Shown: positions 7,513-15,901 of the stretch, in pieces | How positions within the stretch are numbered: the first letter of the stretch is position 1 | Layout: every line of letters starts with the position of its first letter | Source of the DNA: an uncultured Eubacteriales bacterium | Lineage (GTDB): Bacteria > Bacillota > Clostridia > Christensenellales > Aristaeellaceae | Reading direction: 5' to 3' | DNA length: 48,800 nt | Assembly: GCA_944349545.1 (NCBI GenBank) | Contig: CALVNG010000009.1 | Span: 1-48,800 of the forward strand | The notes under the pieces: model-generated | The model's input: the letters and a program-made list of their open reading frames with translations, nothing else | Told to the model about the DNA's origin: nothing | Databases searched by the model: none | Position numbers and translations under genes: made by a program

Positions 7513-8034
7513 TCACTGCTCAGGCGGTTCCTTTTTCATCAATACGTCCAGGCCCTCGAAGGGACGGTAGGTTCCTTCGCTTTCCGGCTCCTCTTTCCAG
7601 ACCTTTCCTTCCTCATTCCAGGCCTTCAGCTCCGCGGCGGCATGGCAGTCCGGCCTGCCGCACACAAAGCGCATGGGCAGATTAAGCATCGCAAGCGTCA
7701 GCGCCATATGATCCAGCGGCACGGATTTTCCCTCGTAGCGGAAGCACTCGTCCTCGGTTTCGTTTGCGTCCTTTCGGAAGGTTTCGTCAAAATCAATCCC
7801 GACGGCCTTCTCCGCCGGCGCCAGGCATACGGCGCATACGGCGCGGGCCGTGGTGGTCAGACGTCCTTCCAGCCGCACGGTGTCGTCCGCCACAAAATAG
7901 GTCCCCTCCAGCGTCACCGGATCAAAGGTCACGGTTTCACCGCCCACGTCCTGCGCCTCCAGCGTCAGGCTTGCCTCGAAGGGAAAAGCCGTCGCCGGAT
8001 GCAGAAAGCCCTGGGATACGTCCAGTTCCATCAT
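7513..8034 (-). CDS. yceD: YceD family protein (DUF177)
   Basis: DUF177/YceD proteins are encoded next to rpmF in most bacteria and are linked to 23S rRNA accumulation; the mechanism is unknown. The product is 173 aa. The conserved core has a Cys pair in AVCAVCLAP and a second in RFVCGRPDC, probably a metal site, with the acidic FDETF stretch between them. The frame is open upstream to 8079, but the ATG at 8034 is chosen because GGAGGTGACG lies directly before it; a second ATG follows immediately. A promoter (8078-8107) is correctly placed upstream. The previous gene is a DUF6020-like membrane protein, not ackA as in many relatives. Confidence 0.85.
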   Translation of the reverse strand: MMELDVSQGFLHPATAFPFEASLTLEAQDVGGETVTFDPVTLEGTYFVADDTVRLEGRLTTTARAVCAVCLAPAEKAVGIDFDETFRKDANETEDECFRYEGKSVPLDHMALTLAMLNLPMRFVCGRPDCHAAAELKAWNEEGKVWKEEPESEGTYRPFEGLDVLMKKEPPEQ

Positions 8035-8049
8035 CGTCACCTCCGTGTC

Positions 8050-8071
8050 AAAAGGCGGGGTTGTTCCCGCC
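8050..8071 (-). terminator. Possible weak terminator in the yceD leader
   Basis: On the minus strand GGCGGG-AACAA-CCCGCC is followed by four T residues. It lies just downstream of the yceD -10 box and of the stop codon of the DUF6020-like gene, so it could stop the membrane-gene transcript or attenuate yceD. Confidence 0.4.
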
Positions 8072-8077
8072 GCCTTC

Positions 8078-8107
8078 ATTATAGGGGCGGCGGCGCGCCC
8101 CTGTCAA
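8078..8107 (-). promoter_or_regulatory. Promoter of yceD
   Basis: TTGACA (8102-8107), an 18-nt GC-rich spacer, and TATAAT (8078-8083) on the minus strand. The -10 overlaps the stop codon of the upstream membrane protein gene, so yceD can be expressed independently of the glycosyltransferase-like genes. Confidence 0.85.
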
Positions 8108-9974
8108 GCCGCGGGGCGGTATAGGCTGCCAGCCACAGGGGCACGGTTCCCACCATCGGCAGAAGATAGCGCAGGTACACCAGCGGCAAAAATGGTCCCG
8201 CAATTCCGGTGATCAGCGCCGGAATCATCACCATCAGGGTTTTCCGGCGGCGGTTCACCATGCTGAGATAGATGAGCGACATCATCAGCAGCATGCAAAA
8301 GCCCATGCTGGCAAAGGGACCGATGAGGGGAAGATCGCTGAAGCGAAAGTACCATTCCGTCAGCGCGCGCTGTAGACTGTTAAGCGCGACCAGCTCCTCG
8401 CGGTCATAGTACCACATGTCGTTGAAGGAATGCGGATATACATAGCTGTCGTTGGTATTGTCCGTCAACGATACATACAGGGGCTCATTGCTTTGCAGAT
8501 CGAACAGCACCGCGTTCATGGCCAGCGCCGCATCCAGATACTCCACGGGATACCTGACAAGCTCCTTGGCCCACGCCCCTTTCAGGTAGGCCAGTATGTC
8601 CTCCGGCGCCCGCCCGGCATTTTCGCTCCAGCGGATGTTGTCCGAGGAATTCGGTTCATAGAGTTCAGGCACCTGATCAAAGTCCATCACCCGGTCAATC
8701 AGCGCGACTTCCTCCTTCGGCAGCTCGTCTCCATGCAATTTTACCACTCGCGCCGTCTGCTGAAAGGGCAGGGAGAGCCAGTCGTCCTGGCTGACGCGGG
8801 CGATGTCCATCGTTCGAATCATATATTCTTCCGCGCCAACGCCGAAGCCAATCACCACTGCCGCGTACAGAAGCGTCAACACGCCCTGCCTGCCGCGCCT
8901 GCGAACCAGAAAGCACAGCGCCATCGCTGCCAGAAGCGGCACAGCCACAAACACGCCGTTATGGCGGACCAACATCATCAAAATCAGGTCTACGGCCAAA
9001 ACTGTCATGCGCTTCCAGCTGCGGATGAAATCCTCCATATCCAGTACGAACTCCAGCGCTATCGCAGATGCCAGGATACACAGAATCAGAAAGGAGCTGT
9101 CCTTGGACAGCGTGGTAGTCCAGCCTACATAGATGGGCGAAACTGCGTACAGCGTAAGCGCCAGTAGCCTAACCCACCCCGGCGCCGCGCATTTTTTCAT
9201 CACCAGAAGCGAATAGGAAAGAATGGCGATGAATCCTGCGGTTTTTAGCAACGTAAAAGCAAAATATATCAGGTTCTTGTGCCCAACGGTCAGTGTAAAA
9301 TCAATCAACGTTCCGTAGATTACGGTTCCTAGCGGGGGATGCGGCGTACTGCGCGGCCGCCAGAGGAGGTACTGATGGGCTTGCAAAACCGTATCAATGG
9401 TTAGCTGTCCCGGATAGCGGATGATCAGATGCGGTAGCCATGCCACGCACAAAAGCAGAAAGGGAAACAGGAACGGGCGCTTTTCCCACATCCTGCGGCA
9501 ACATCCGACGCAGGAATATTTCTCCAGTCTCCGCAGGCTAAACCCGTTTTGCAGCGCCTCGCCCAAAGCGCGCAGCAGGCACAGCAGCAACAGATACATG
9601 CCAAGCAGATAGAGCGCCGCCTTTATCAACTGGAACGCGTTCTCCCAAAGCACCGACACCGTCCACACCTGCCGGGTCACGGCGCAGAGAAGCTGCATGC
9701 CGCTGAAAAAAGCGCACAGCAGATATTCCCCGAAACCCGTATGCCGGGGTTTGTGAAACAGATAGCGGTTGAGCAGCCAGACGCATCCCACGAACATGAC
9801 CGTCAGCGTGATCGCATCCGTCTGGAGCGCCTCAAACGTGCGCCCGACGACCTGATGCAGATAGCCTCCAAAATCAAACGCATCCGGCTTGATTTTTCTT
9901 TGTACCTCCATGCTCAGCCCGGGCGCGGCCGCAGCGAGCAGCGCGCCAAAAAGAACGGCAAGCTTTTGAATCAT
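8079..9974 (-). CDS. DUF6020-like polytopic membrane protein, copy A
   Basis: Integral membrane protein of about 631 aa with some twelve hydrophobic helices, resembling the DUF6020 family, whose members look like GT-C glycosyltransferases. No substrate is known. Blocks shared with the upstream copy B: IRYPG followed by an Asp (about residues 185-194) and HPPLGTVIYG in an early extracytoplasmic loop, a TLSKDSSF segment, RHNG (about 337), and LPFQQTARVVKLHGDE (about 402) opening a large soluble domain, which contains FDLQSNEPLYVS and SFNDM. A TTG at 9983 overlapping the copy B stop is an alternative start; ATG 9974 has better spacing to AAGAGG. The two copies are translationally close and probably arose by duplication. 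Confidence 0.7.
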   Translation of the reverse strand: MIQKLAVLFGALLAAAAPGLSMEVQRKIKPDAFDFGGYLHQVVGRTFEALQTDAITLTVMFVGCVWLLNRYLFHKPRHTGFGEYLLCAFFSGMQLLCAVTRQVWTVSVLWENAFQLIKAALYLLGMYLLLLCLLRALGEALQNGFSLRRLEKYSCVGCCRRMWEKRPFLFPFLLLCVAWLPHLIIRYPGQLTIDTVLQAHQYLLWRPRSTPHPPLGTVIYGTLIDFTLTVGHKNLIYFAFTLLKTAGFIAILSYSLLVMKKCAAPGWVRLLALTLYAVSPIYVGWTTTLSKDSSFLILCILASAIALEFVLDMEDFIRSWKRMTVLAVDLILMMLVRHNGVFVAVPLLAAMALCFLVRRRGRQGVLTLLYAAVVIGFGVGAEEYMIRTMDIARVSQDDWLSLPFQQTARVVKLHGDELPKEEVALIDRVMDFDQVPELYEPNSSDNIRWSENAGRAPEDILAYLKGAWAKELVRYPVEYLDAALAMNAVLFDLQSNEPLYVSLTDNTNDSYVYPHSFNDMWYYDREELVALNSLQRALTEWYFRFSDLPLIGPFASMGFCMLLMMSLIYLSMVNRRRKTLMVMIPALITGIAGPFLPLVYLRYLLPMVGTVPLWLAAYTAPRLDRGAPPPL

Positions 9975-9979
9975 CCGTT

Positions 9980-11863
9980 TCAACGCCTCTTTTCCTCACT
10001 TTCCATGCGTACAACGCCAGCCGCCAGGCCCGCCGGCATAGCGCCGATGATAGGCAGCGCATAGCGCAGATAGACCACCGGCGAAAACAGGCATGTCACA
10101 AACGTAACCAGGGCGGGCAGCCATACCAGCAGCGTCCCCCTTCGGCCGTCCACCAAAGAAAGGTAAATCAGGCAAAACATTGCGATTACGTTAAAACTCA
10201 TGCTGGCGCAAAGCCCGATCAACGGCAGCTTGTCAAAATCCATGTACCATTCCGTAAGGGCCCGCTGGGCACTGTTCAGCGGCACCAGCGCCTCCCGGTC
10301 ATACATGGTCATATCGTTGAAGGACCAGGGATAGACGTAGGTATCTAGCTCCATATCGCTGAAGCTGATATACATGGGTTCGTTGTTGCGCAGATCGAAC
10401 AGCACGCCGTTCATATGCAGTGCTGCATCCAGATACTCCACCGGCCAGCGGCACAGCTGCCGCCACCACACGCCCCAGTAGGCGCGTCGGTCCTCTGCCG
10501 TCGCCGTCTGGCGGTAGGTGTCCTTGACGTTGTCGGCGTACCAGTCGCTGTATCCCTCCGCCAGCGAATCATAGTCCAGCACACGGTCGATAATCTCCCG
10601 TTCCTCCTGGGGAATTTCCTCTCCATGGAGCTTCACCACCCGCGCCGTCTGCTGAAAAGGCAGGGACATGACATCCTGCATGTAGCGGTCCTGAATATTC
10701 ATTGCAGCGCTGATGGCGGCCTCCAGTCCGAAGGCCAGTATAAGGGCGGCTGCCGAGCAGGTCAGCAGGCGCGCGGCGCTGCGGCCGCGCGGCGCGCCTG
10801 AGGGCAGCATGACCAGCAGCGCCAGCGTCACCACCGCCGCTACGGGCGCGCCGTTGTGCCGGCTGAGGGCCATGACCAGAAAGCACACGCCCAGGGCGGC
10901 CGGCTTGCGCCAGCCGGCATAGAACGCCTCCCGGTCATACAGGCATTCCAGCAGCAGCGCCGTCATCCACAAAAAGGGAATTTGGAACATCGTATCCTTG
11001 GAGATCACCGTAGCCCAGCCCGCGTATACAGGGGAAAGCGCATAGAAAAGCAGCGCCAGCCTGCGTATCCGCCGGGGCACGCCCATCCGCTCCATGGCTT
11101 GAAGGGTATAGGCCAGCACCGCGATGTAGCACGCGCACTGAACCAGCGTAAACAAGAAATACACCAGGTTGCGGCTGTCCACCGCCGCCCCTAGCCAGGC
11201 CAGCAGCCCGTATACCAGCGTGCCGAACGGCGGATGGCTGGAGAGGCGCTCCGCCGCGCCCATGAACTGCATGATCTGCATGTAGCTGTCCCACATGAGT
11301 ACGCCGGGATAACGAATCAAAATCTGGGGCAGCCAGGCAGCCGCCAGAATCAGAAAGGACCGCCGGTAGGAATGATTGTCCCTCAAGTCCTTCGGACTTG
11401 AGGGCAGGCTGGCCTGCCGTTCCTTTTTCAGGGCGATTTGAAGCGCGCGTAAAAGGGTGAGAAACAGCAAGTAAACGCCGCAGACAAACAGCGCCGCCTT
11501 TGCCAGCTGAAACGCGTTTTCCCACAGCACGGCCACCGTATCCTCCGTGCGCACCGCGGTGCACAGCAGCGTCATGACGGCCAGGAAAGCGCACAGCGCA
11601 TATTCGCCCGCGCCGGTTCCTTCGGGTTTGCAAAACAGGTACCGCCGGCACAGCCAGACGCACACAACCAGAAGCAGCGCCGCCGCCAGCCGGTCCACCT
11701 GAAAGGACGCGAAGGTACGCGCGATCAGCTGATACACATAGCCGAAAAAGTCGCTGGCATCCGGCCGGGCGTTTCTCGCCGGCGCCATGTCCAGCCAGGG
11801 CGCCGCGGCCATCAGAAGCGCGCACAGCAGCACGCCCGCACGCCTGCACCATTCCCTTTTCAT
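9980..11863 (-). CDS. DUF6020-like polytopic membrane protein, copy B
   Basis: 627-aa paralogue of copy A with the same layout: a signal-anchor-like N-terminus, several helices, IRYPG followed by WDS (about residues 183-192), HPPFGTLVYG, ISKDTMF, RHNG (about 335), LPFQQTARVVKLHGEE, then a soluble domain with FDLRNNEPMYIS and SFNDM, and closing helices. It is probably a GT-C-like transferase using a lipid-linked sugar at the cell surface; this is inference from topology. The ATG follows AAAGGGGATCAAGACG. It lies 28 nt after the GtrII-like gene, so the three form one operon. Within the coding sequence, at 11380-11404, a near-perfect hairpin encodes the loop SPKDLRDNH, which has no counterpart in copy A. 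Confidence 0.7.
   Translation of the reverse strand: MKREWCRRAGVLLCALLMAAAPWLDMAPARNARPDASDFFGYVYQLIARTFASFQVDRLAAALLLVVCVWLCRRYLFCKPEGTGAGEYALCAFLAVMTLLCTAVRTEDTVAVLWENAFQLAKAALFVCGVYLLFLTLLRALQIALKKERQASLPSSPKDLRDNHSYRRSFLILAAAWLPQILIRYPGVLMWDSYMQIMQFMGAAERLSSHPPFGTLVYGLLAWLGAAVDSRNLVYFLFTLVQCACYIAVLAYTLQAMERMGVPRRIRRLALLFYALSPVYAGWATVISKDTMFQIPFLWMTALLLECLYDREAFYAGWRKPAALGVCFLVMALSRHNGAPVAAVVTLALLVMLPSGAPRGRSAARLLTCSAAALILAFGLEAAISAAMNIQDRYMQDVMSLPFQQTARVVKLHGEEIPQEEREIIDRVLDYDSLAEGYSDWYADNVKDTYRQTATAEDRRAYWGVWWRQLCRWPVEYLDAALHMNGVLFDLRNNEPMYISFSDMELDTYVYPWSFNDMTMYDREALVPLNSAQRALTEWYMDFDKLPLIGLCASMSFNVIAMFCLIYLSLVDGRRGTLLVWLPALVTFVTCLFSPVVYLRYALPIIGAMPAGLAAGVVRMESEEKRR
11380..11404. repeat. 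11-bp perfect inverted repeat inside copy B
   Basis: CCCTCAAGTCC-TTC-GGACTTGAGGG, an 11-bp perfect palindrome with a 3-nt loop, also able to form a C(UUCG)G-type loop. It falls in a hydrophilic loop between membrane segments. No second copy of the arm sequence was seen in this window. Confidence 0.7.
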
Positions 11864-11891
11864 CGTCTTGATCCCCTTTGCAGCGCCCGCA

Positions 11892-13430
11892 TCACTCCGA
11901 CAGCCGGATCACCATGACCCCGTCCACCAACTGGCAGTACCCCTTGTTGGGGAACACCGGCATGGCCTGCACCGCGTCGCTTCCGGCCAGCGCCCCGGCT
12001 TCCTCCTCGCTCACCAGCGCCAGCGGGTAGCCCATCACCTGGGTAAAGAATGGCTTGACCGTGCTGTAGTGGCCGATGGCGTAGTTGCCGCTGACGCCAT
12101 AGCCGCGCAGCTCGCCCAAACCGTCCCGGTAGACGACCGCGTCGCTTCGGCCAAGGTCGCCCACCCAGGCCACGGGGGTTTCCCCCGCCACATAGCCGTC
12201 GGTCTGCTCCATGGTCATCACGATGCGGTTAACCGCCGCCACCGTGCTGTCGAACTCCACCTGCTTGCGCAGGTAGGCGGTGTTGGAAAACACCACGCTG
12301 CACGCCACCCCCAGCGCCACACCCGCCGCGGCTGCCCACACGGGCCAGCTGCGCGGCCGACCGTCCGCCTCCCGCGCGCGTTCCACCAGCGTCAGCGCAA
12401 AGACCGGCAGCAGCGCCAGCGGATAATTCATCAGATCGTGCATGAATTTGGCCACGAAATAGGTGATGTTGGTCAGAAACGGCAGCGCCACAAGCGTCGC
12501 CACCGCGGCCACGGCGTACAGCGGGCTGCGTCCCCGCCCACGCGCGACCAGCCGCGCCACAGCCCATACGGTCAGCGCCAGCAGCACGAGGGAGCCAAGC
12601 CCGTACAGCCTGGGATGCACCGGCAGCCAGTCGAACAGGTATTCCGCCACGTAGCGGTACGTGTCCGCAATCAGCTGCCCGATGGAATACTGGTCGTAGT
12701 TGCCCACGTAGACCACGGTGTTGTAGCCGGTGGAGGCGTCCACTCCCATCATGCGCTGGGCGGCCTCCATGCCCAGCTTGTAGAGGACGCCGCCCAGCAG
12801 CGCCATGCCGCCGCCCTTGAGGACGGTCGCGGCCAGGCCGCGCGGCCCCGTGCGGCCGTCAAGCGCATCGAGGATGAACAGCATCGTCACCAGTCCGCAG
12901 GTCGAGGCCATAAAGCTCTGATACAGCCCCAGCGAGGCGGCCAGGCACACCGCCCCCGCCGGAAATCCCCAGCGGAACCGGCGCGTCAGCCACACCGCAA
13001 GCACCGACAGGAAAAACGCGCACATGAAGATATCGGTAAAATTGAAATAGCCCGCATTGCAGAAGGCCAGCATGGGCGCGGTGGCAAGCAGCGCACCCAT
13101 GAGCACGAGGGTGCTTTTGCGCCGGACCTGAAACAGATCCGCAATGAGGCACAGCGCCGCCGCGATCCAGGCCAGCGAAATCAGCCCGCACAGCCACGGC
13201 ACGCCCACCAGTCCGCGCAGGTGGGTATAAACCGGCTGCAAAAAGCGGCCCACGCTGATCTGGACCAGATCGTCCATACGGTAGAAGCCCTCCAGCGAAT
13301 CGCCCGAATGGTAGAGAGCGAAGTAGCCGTAGGCGTGGGCGGCCAGCCCGAAGGCCAGAACGCTGAGGATGCAGGTTTTCCATCTCGGGTCGGTCAGAAA
13401 GGCCCTGACGGCCTCGGTACGCTTTTGCAT
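11892..13430 (-). CDS. GtrII-like membrane glucosyltransferase
   Basis: 512-aa polytopic protein resembling the GtrII family of GT-C glucosyltransferases, which add glucose from a polyprenyl-linked donor to surface polymers. Near the N-terminus, after the first helix, the family-like segment HSGDSLEGFYRMDD and QISVGRFLQP carries the acidic pair expected at the catalytic loop. About ten further helices follow, and the C-terminal 120 residues are a soluble domain. AAAAAGGGAGC lies before the ATG. The upstream gene is ackA, separated by a strong terminator, so this gene and the two DUF6020-like genes after it form their own unit or depend on read-through. Confidence 0.7.
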   Translation of the reverse strand: MQKRTEAVRAFLTDPRWKTCILSVLAFGLAAHAYGYFALYHSGDSLEGFYRMDDLVQISVGRFLQPVYTHLRGLVGVPWLCGLISLAWIAAALCLIADLFQVRRKSTLVLMGALLATAPMLAFCNAGYFNFTDIFMCAFFLSVLAVWLTRRFRWGFPAGAVCLAASLGLYQSFMASTCGLVTMLFILDALDGRTGPRGLAATVLKGGGMALLGGVLYKLGMEAAQRMMGVDASTGYNTVVYVGNYDQYSIGQLIADTYRYVAEYLFDWLPVHPRLYGLGSLVLLALTVWAVARLVARGRGRSPLYAVAAVATLVALPFLTNITYFVAKFMHDLMNYPLALLPVFALTLVERAREADGRPRSWPVWAAAAGVALGVACSVVFSNTAYLRKQVEFDSTVAAVNRIVMTMEQTDGYVAGETPVAWVGDLGRSDAVVYRDGLGELRGYGVSGNYAIGHYSTVKPFFTQVMGYPLALVSEEEAGALAGSDAVQAMPVFPNKGYCQLVDGVMVIRLSE

Positions 13431-13460
13431 GGACGGTCAGCTCCCTTTTTCAATGGCGGT

Positions 13461-13511
13461 GAAGAAAAGCAGGCGTGCCGCGCCGTTGTTCGCAGCTGAC
13501 GGCACGCCTGC
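13461..13511 (-). terminator. Terminator of the pta-ackA operon
   Basis: Minus-strand stem GCAGGCGTGCCG (13500-13511) / CGGCACGCCTGC (13469-13480), 12 bp perfect, followed by TTTTCTTC. It lies 17 nt after the ackA stop codon. Confidence 0.9.
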
Positions 13512-13527
13512 CTTGCAGGGCTGCCAT

Positions 13528-14736
13528 TTATTCGATGGGCTTGCCTGTCACGATGCACAGGGTATCCCGCGCGATGACGATTTCCTCGTCCGTGGGAATG
13601 ACGCAGATCTTGACCTTGCTGTCGTCGGCAGAGATGACGCTTTCCTTGCGGTTGCCCTCGACGTTCTTAACGGGATCGAGCTTGGCGCCCAGGAATTCAA
13701 AGCCTTCCATGACCTTTTCGCGCAGCTCCGCGCCGTTTTCGCCGATGCCGGCGGTAAAGACGATCACATCCACGCCGTTCATGACCGCAGCGTAGCTGCC
13801 GATGTACTTGCGGATGCCGTGGATGAGCATGTCGCGGGCGATGATGGCGCGCTCATGGCCGCTGTCGGCGGCGGCGTCGATGTCGCGCATGTCGCTGCTC
13901 AGGCCGCTGATGCCAAGCAGGCCGCTCTTTTTGTTGCACATGTTGAGGACCTCGTCCACGGTCATGTGCTCGTTGTTGGCGATGTACTGGACCACCGCGG
14001 GGTCCATGCTGCCGGAGCGGGTGCCCATGATGACGCCCTCAAGAGGCGTGATGCCCATGCTGGTGTCCACGCACTTGCCGCCGTCCACAGCCGCCATGGA
14101 GCTGCCGTTACCCAGATGGCAGGTGATGACGCGGGTTTTTTTACGGTCCAGGCCCAGGAACTCACACACGCGCTTGCTTACGTAGCGGTGGCTGGTGCCG
14201 TGAAAGCCGTAGCGGCGCACGTGCAGGCGCTCGTAGTACTCGTAGGGCACGCCGTAGAGGTAGGCCTTGGGCGGCATGGTCTGGTGGAAGGCGGTGTCGA
14301 ACACGGCCACGTTGGGCGTGCCGGGCATGACCTTCTCGCAGGCCTCGATGCCCATGAGGTTGGCGGGGTTGTGCAGGGGGCCCAGGGGGATGTTGGCGCG
14401 GATGGCCTCCTTGACCTCCTCGTTGATGAGCACGCTGGCGGTGAAGGCCTCGCCGCCATGGAGCACGCGATGGCCCACCGCGCCGATTTCGTCCATATGC
14501 TTGACCGCGCCCTTCTCCGGGTCGGTCAGGGCCTTGATCATGAGGGAGCAGGCCTCGGTATGGTCCTTGATGGGCTGCTCAAAGACGATCTCCTGGCCGT
14601 TCACCTTCTGGGTGAGCTTGCTGCCCTCGATGCCGATGCGCTCCACCAGGCCCTTGGCCATGAGCTTTTCGCCGTCCATGTCCACCAGCTGATATTTCAA
14701 AGAGGAAGAACCCGCGTTGACGATCAGAATTTTCAT
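13528..14736 (-). CDS. ackA: Acetate kinase
   Basis: Interconverts acetyl phosphate and ADP with acetate and ATP; with Pta it is the main acetate-forming ATP-yielding route in fermentative Clostridia. The 402-aa length is standard. Signatures: ILIVNAGSSSLKYQL at the N-terminus, VGHRVLHGGEAF, the DTAFHQTMP block with the active-site His, RRYGFHGTSHRYV, HLGNGSSMAAV, and GTRSGSMDP. AAGGAGAGCGACCA precedes the ATG. It lies 23 nt after pta and ends at a strong terminator. Confidence 0.98.
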   Translation of the reverse strand: MKILIVNAGSSSLKYQLVDMDGEKLMAKGLVERIGIEGSKLTQKVNGQEIVFEQPIKDHTEACSLMIKALTDPEKGAVKHMDEIGAVGHRVLHGGEAFTASVLINEEVKEAIRANIPLGPLHNPANLMGIEACEKVMPGTPNVAVFDTAFHQTMPPKAYLYGVPYEYYERLHVRRYGFHGTSHRYVSKRVCEFLGLDRKKTRVITCHLGNGSSMAAVDGGKCVDTSMGITPLEGVIMGTRSGSMDPAVVQYIANNEHMTVDEVLNMCNKKSGLLGISGLSSDMRDIDAAADSGHERAIIARDMLIHGIRKYIGSYAAVMNGVDVIVFTAGIGENGAELREKVMEGFEFLGAKLDPVKNVEGNRKESVISADDSKVKICVIPTDEEIVIARDTLCIVTGKPIE

Positions 14737-14759
14737 TGGTCGCTCTCCTTATCTGTTGC

Positions 14760-15758
14760 TTACGCCTGCGCCTTGACGGCGGTGATGGCTACGACGCTGA
14801 CGATGTCATCCACGGAGCAGCCGCGGCTCAGGTCGCTCACAGGCTTGGCCAGGCCCTGGATGATGGGGCCGATGGCCTCCGCGCCCGCCAGACGCTGCAC
14901 CAGCTTGTAGCCGATGTTGCCGGCCTGCAGGTCGGGGAATACCAGCACGTTTGCATGGCCCGCCACGGTGCTGCCGGGGGACTTGAGCTGACCGACGCTT
15001 TCCACCAGCGCGGCGTCCGCCTGCAGCTCACCGTCAAGCTGCAAGTCGGGCGCGAGCTCGCGGGCCATCTTCGTGGCCTCCTGCACCTTGGTCACGTTGT
15101 CGTGCTTGGCGCTGCCCTTGGTGGAGAAGGAAAGCATGGCCACGCGCGGGTCGATGTCCACCAGCTGCCTGCCGGAGGCGGCGCTGGCAATGGCGATGGC
15201 GGCCAGCTCTTCGGCCGTGGGATTGGGGATGACCGCGCAGTCGCCGAAGATCATCACGCCGTCGTCGCCCCACTTGTGGTCGGGCAGCTCCATGATGAAG
15301 CAGCTGGACACCACCTTGATTCCGGGGGCCGTCTTGATGATCTGCAGCGCCGGACGAAGCACGTTGCCGGTGGAGTTGATGGCGCCGGCCACCATGCCGT
15401 CGGCGTCGCCCGCCTTGAGCATCACCGCGCCGTAATAGAGGGTGTTTTTGGTCACCAGCTCCGTGGCCTGTTCGGGCGTCATGCCCTTGGCCTTGCGCAG
15501 CTCGTAGAGCAGCTCGGCATAGGCGGCGCTCTTTTCGCTGGCCGCGGGGTCGATGATGGCCACGCCCGTAAGGTCGGTGCCGGTCTCGGCGGCAACCTTG
15601 CGCACCTCGTCGGGGTTGCCCAGCAGCGTGACGCGGGCCACGCCTTCCTTCAGGATCTTGGCGCTGGCCTGCACGGTGCGGGGCTCGGTGCCCTCCGGCA
15701 GTACGATGTGCTTTACGTCAGCCCGGGCCTTGGCTTTGATTTTCTCAATCGCAGACAT
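14760..15758 (-). CDS. pta: Phosphate acetyltransferase
   Basis: Converts acetyl-CoA and phosphate to acetyl phosphate and CoA. The 332-aa size is that of the short, single-domain Firmicute Pta, without the N-terminal DRTGG part. Recognisable blocks: KHIVLPEGTEPRTVQA at the N-terminus, DPAASEK, the DGMVAGAINSTGNVLRP block, MLSFSTKGSAKHD, and NVLVFPDLQAGNIGYK. GGGAGG precedes the ATG. It is first in the pta-ackA operon and divergent from tmcAL. Confidence 0.98.
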   Translation of the reverse strand: MSAIEKIKAKARADVKHIVLPEGTEPRTVQASAKILKEGVARVTLLGNPDEVRKVAAETGTDLTGVAIIDPAASEKSAAYAELLYELRKAKGMTPEQATELVTKNTLYYGAVMLKAGDADGMVAGAINSTGNVLRPALQIIKTAPGIKVVSSCFIMELPDHKWGDDGVMIFGDCAVIPNPTAEELAAIAIASAASGRQLVDIDPRVAMLSFSTKGSAKHDNVTKVQEATKMARELAPDLQLDGELQADAALVESVGQLKSPGSTVAGHANVLVFPDLQAGNIGYKLVQRLAGAEAIGPIIQGLAKPVSDLSRGCSVDDIVSVVAITAVKAQA

Positions 15759-15781
15759 GTTCTTTTCCTCCCTGATGTGCT

Positions 15782-15809
15782 AAAATACAGAGGGTGTATC
15801 TGTTTTCAA
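15782..15809 (-). promoter_or_regulatory. Probable promoter of pta-ackA
   Basis: TTGAAA (15804-15809), a 16-nt spacer and TATTTT (15782-15787) on the minus strand, in the unusually AT-rich stretch 15765-15840 between pta and tmcAL. The tmcAL promoter on the other strand is probably in the same stretch but could not be fixed. Confidence 0.45.
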
Positions 15810-15901
15810 CCTATACAGTATACAACTTTTTCTTATTAAATGGAAGGGGGAAAGCCCAAAAAAGCGCGCAGGAAAACCCCTTTGCGCGCATGGGCGGGGA
15901 C

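Noticed and set aside
13369-14910. 513-codon plus-strand frame opposite ackA
   Set aside because: Shadow of acetate kinase, which carries all family signatures; the translation is low-complexity Ala/His/Val.
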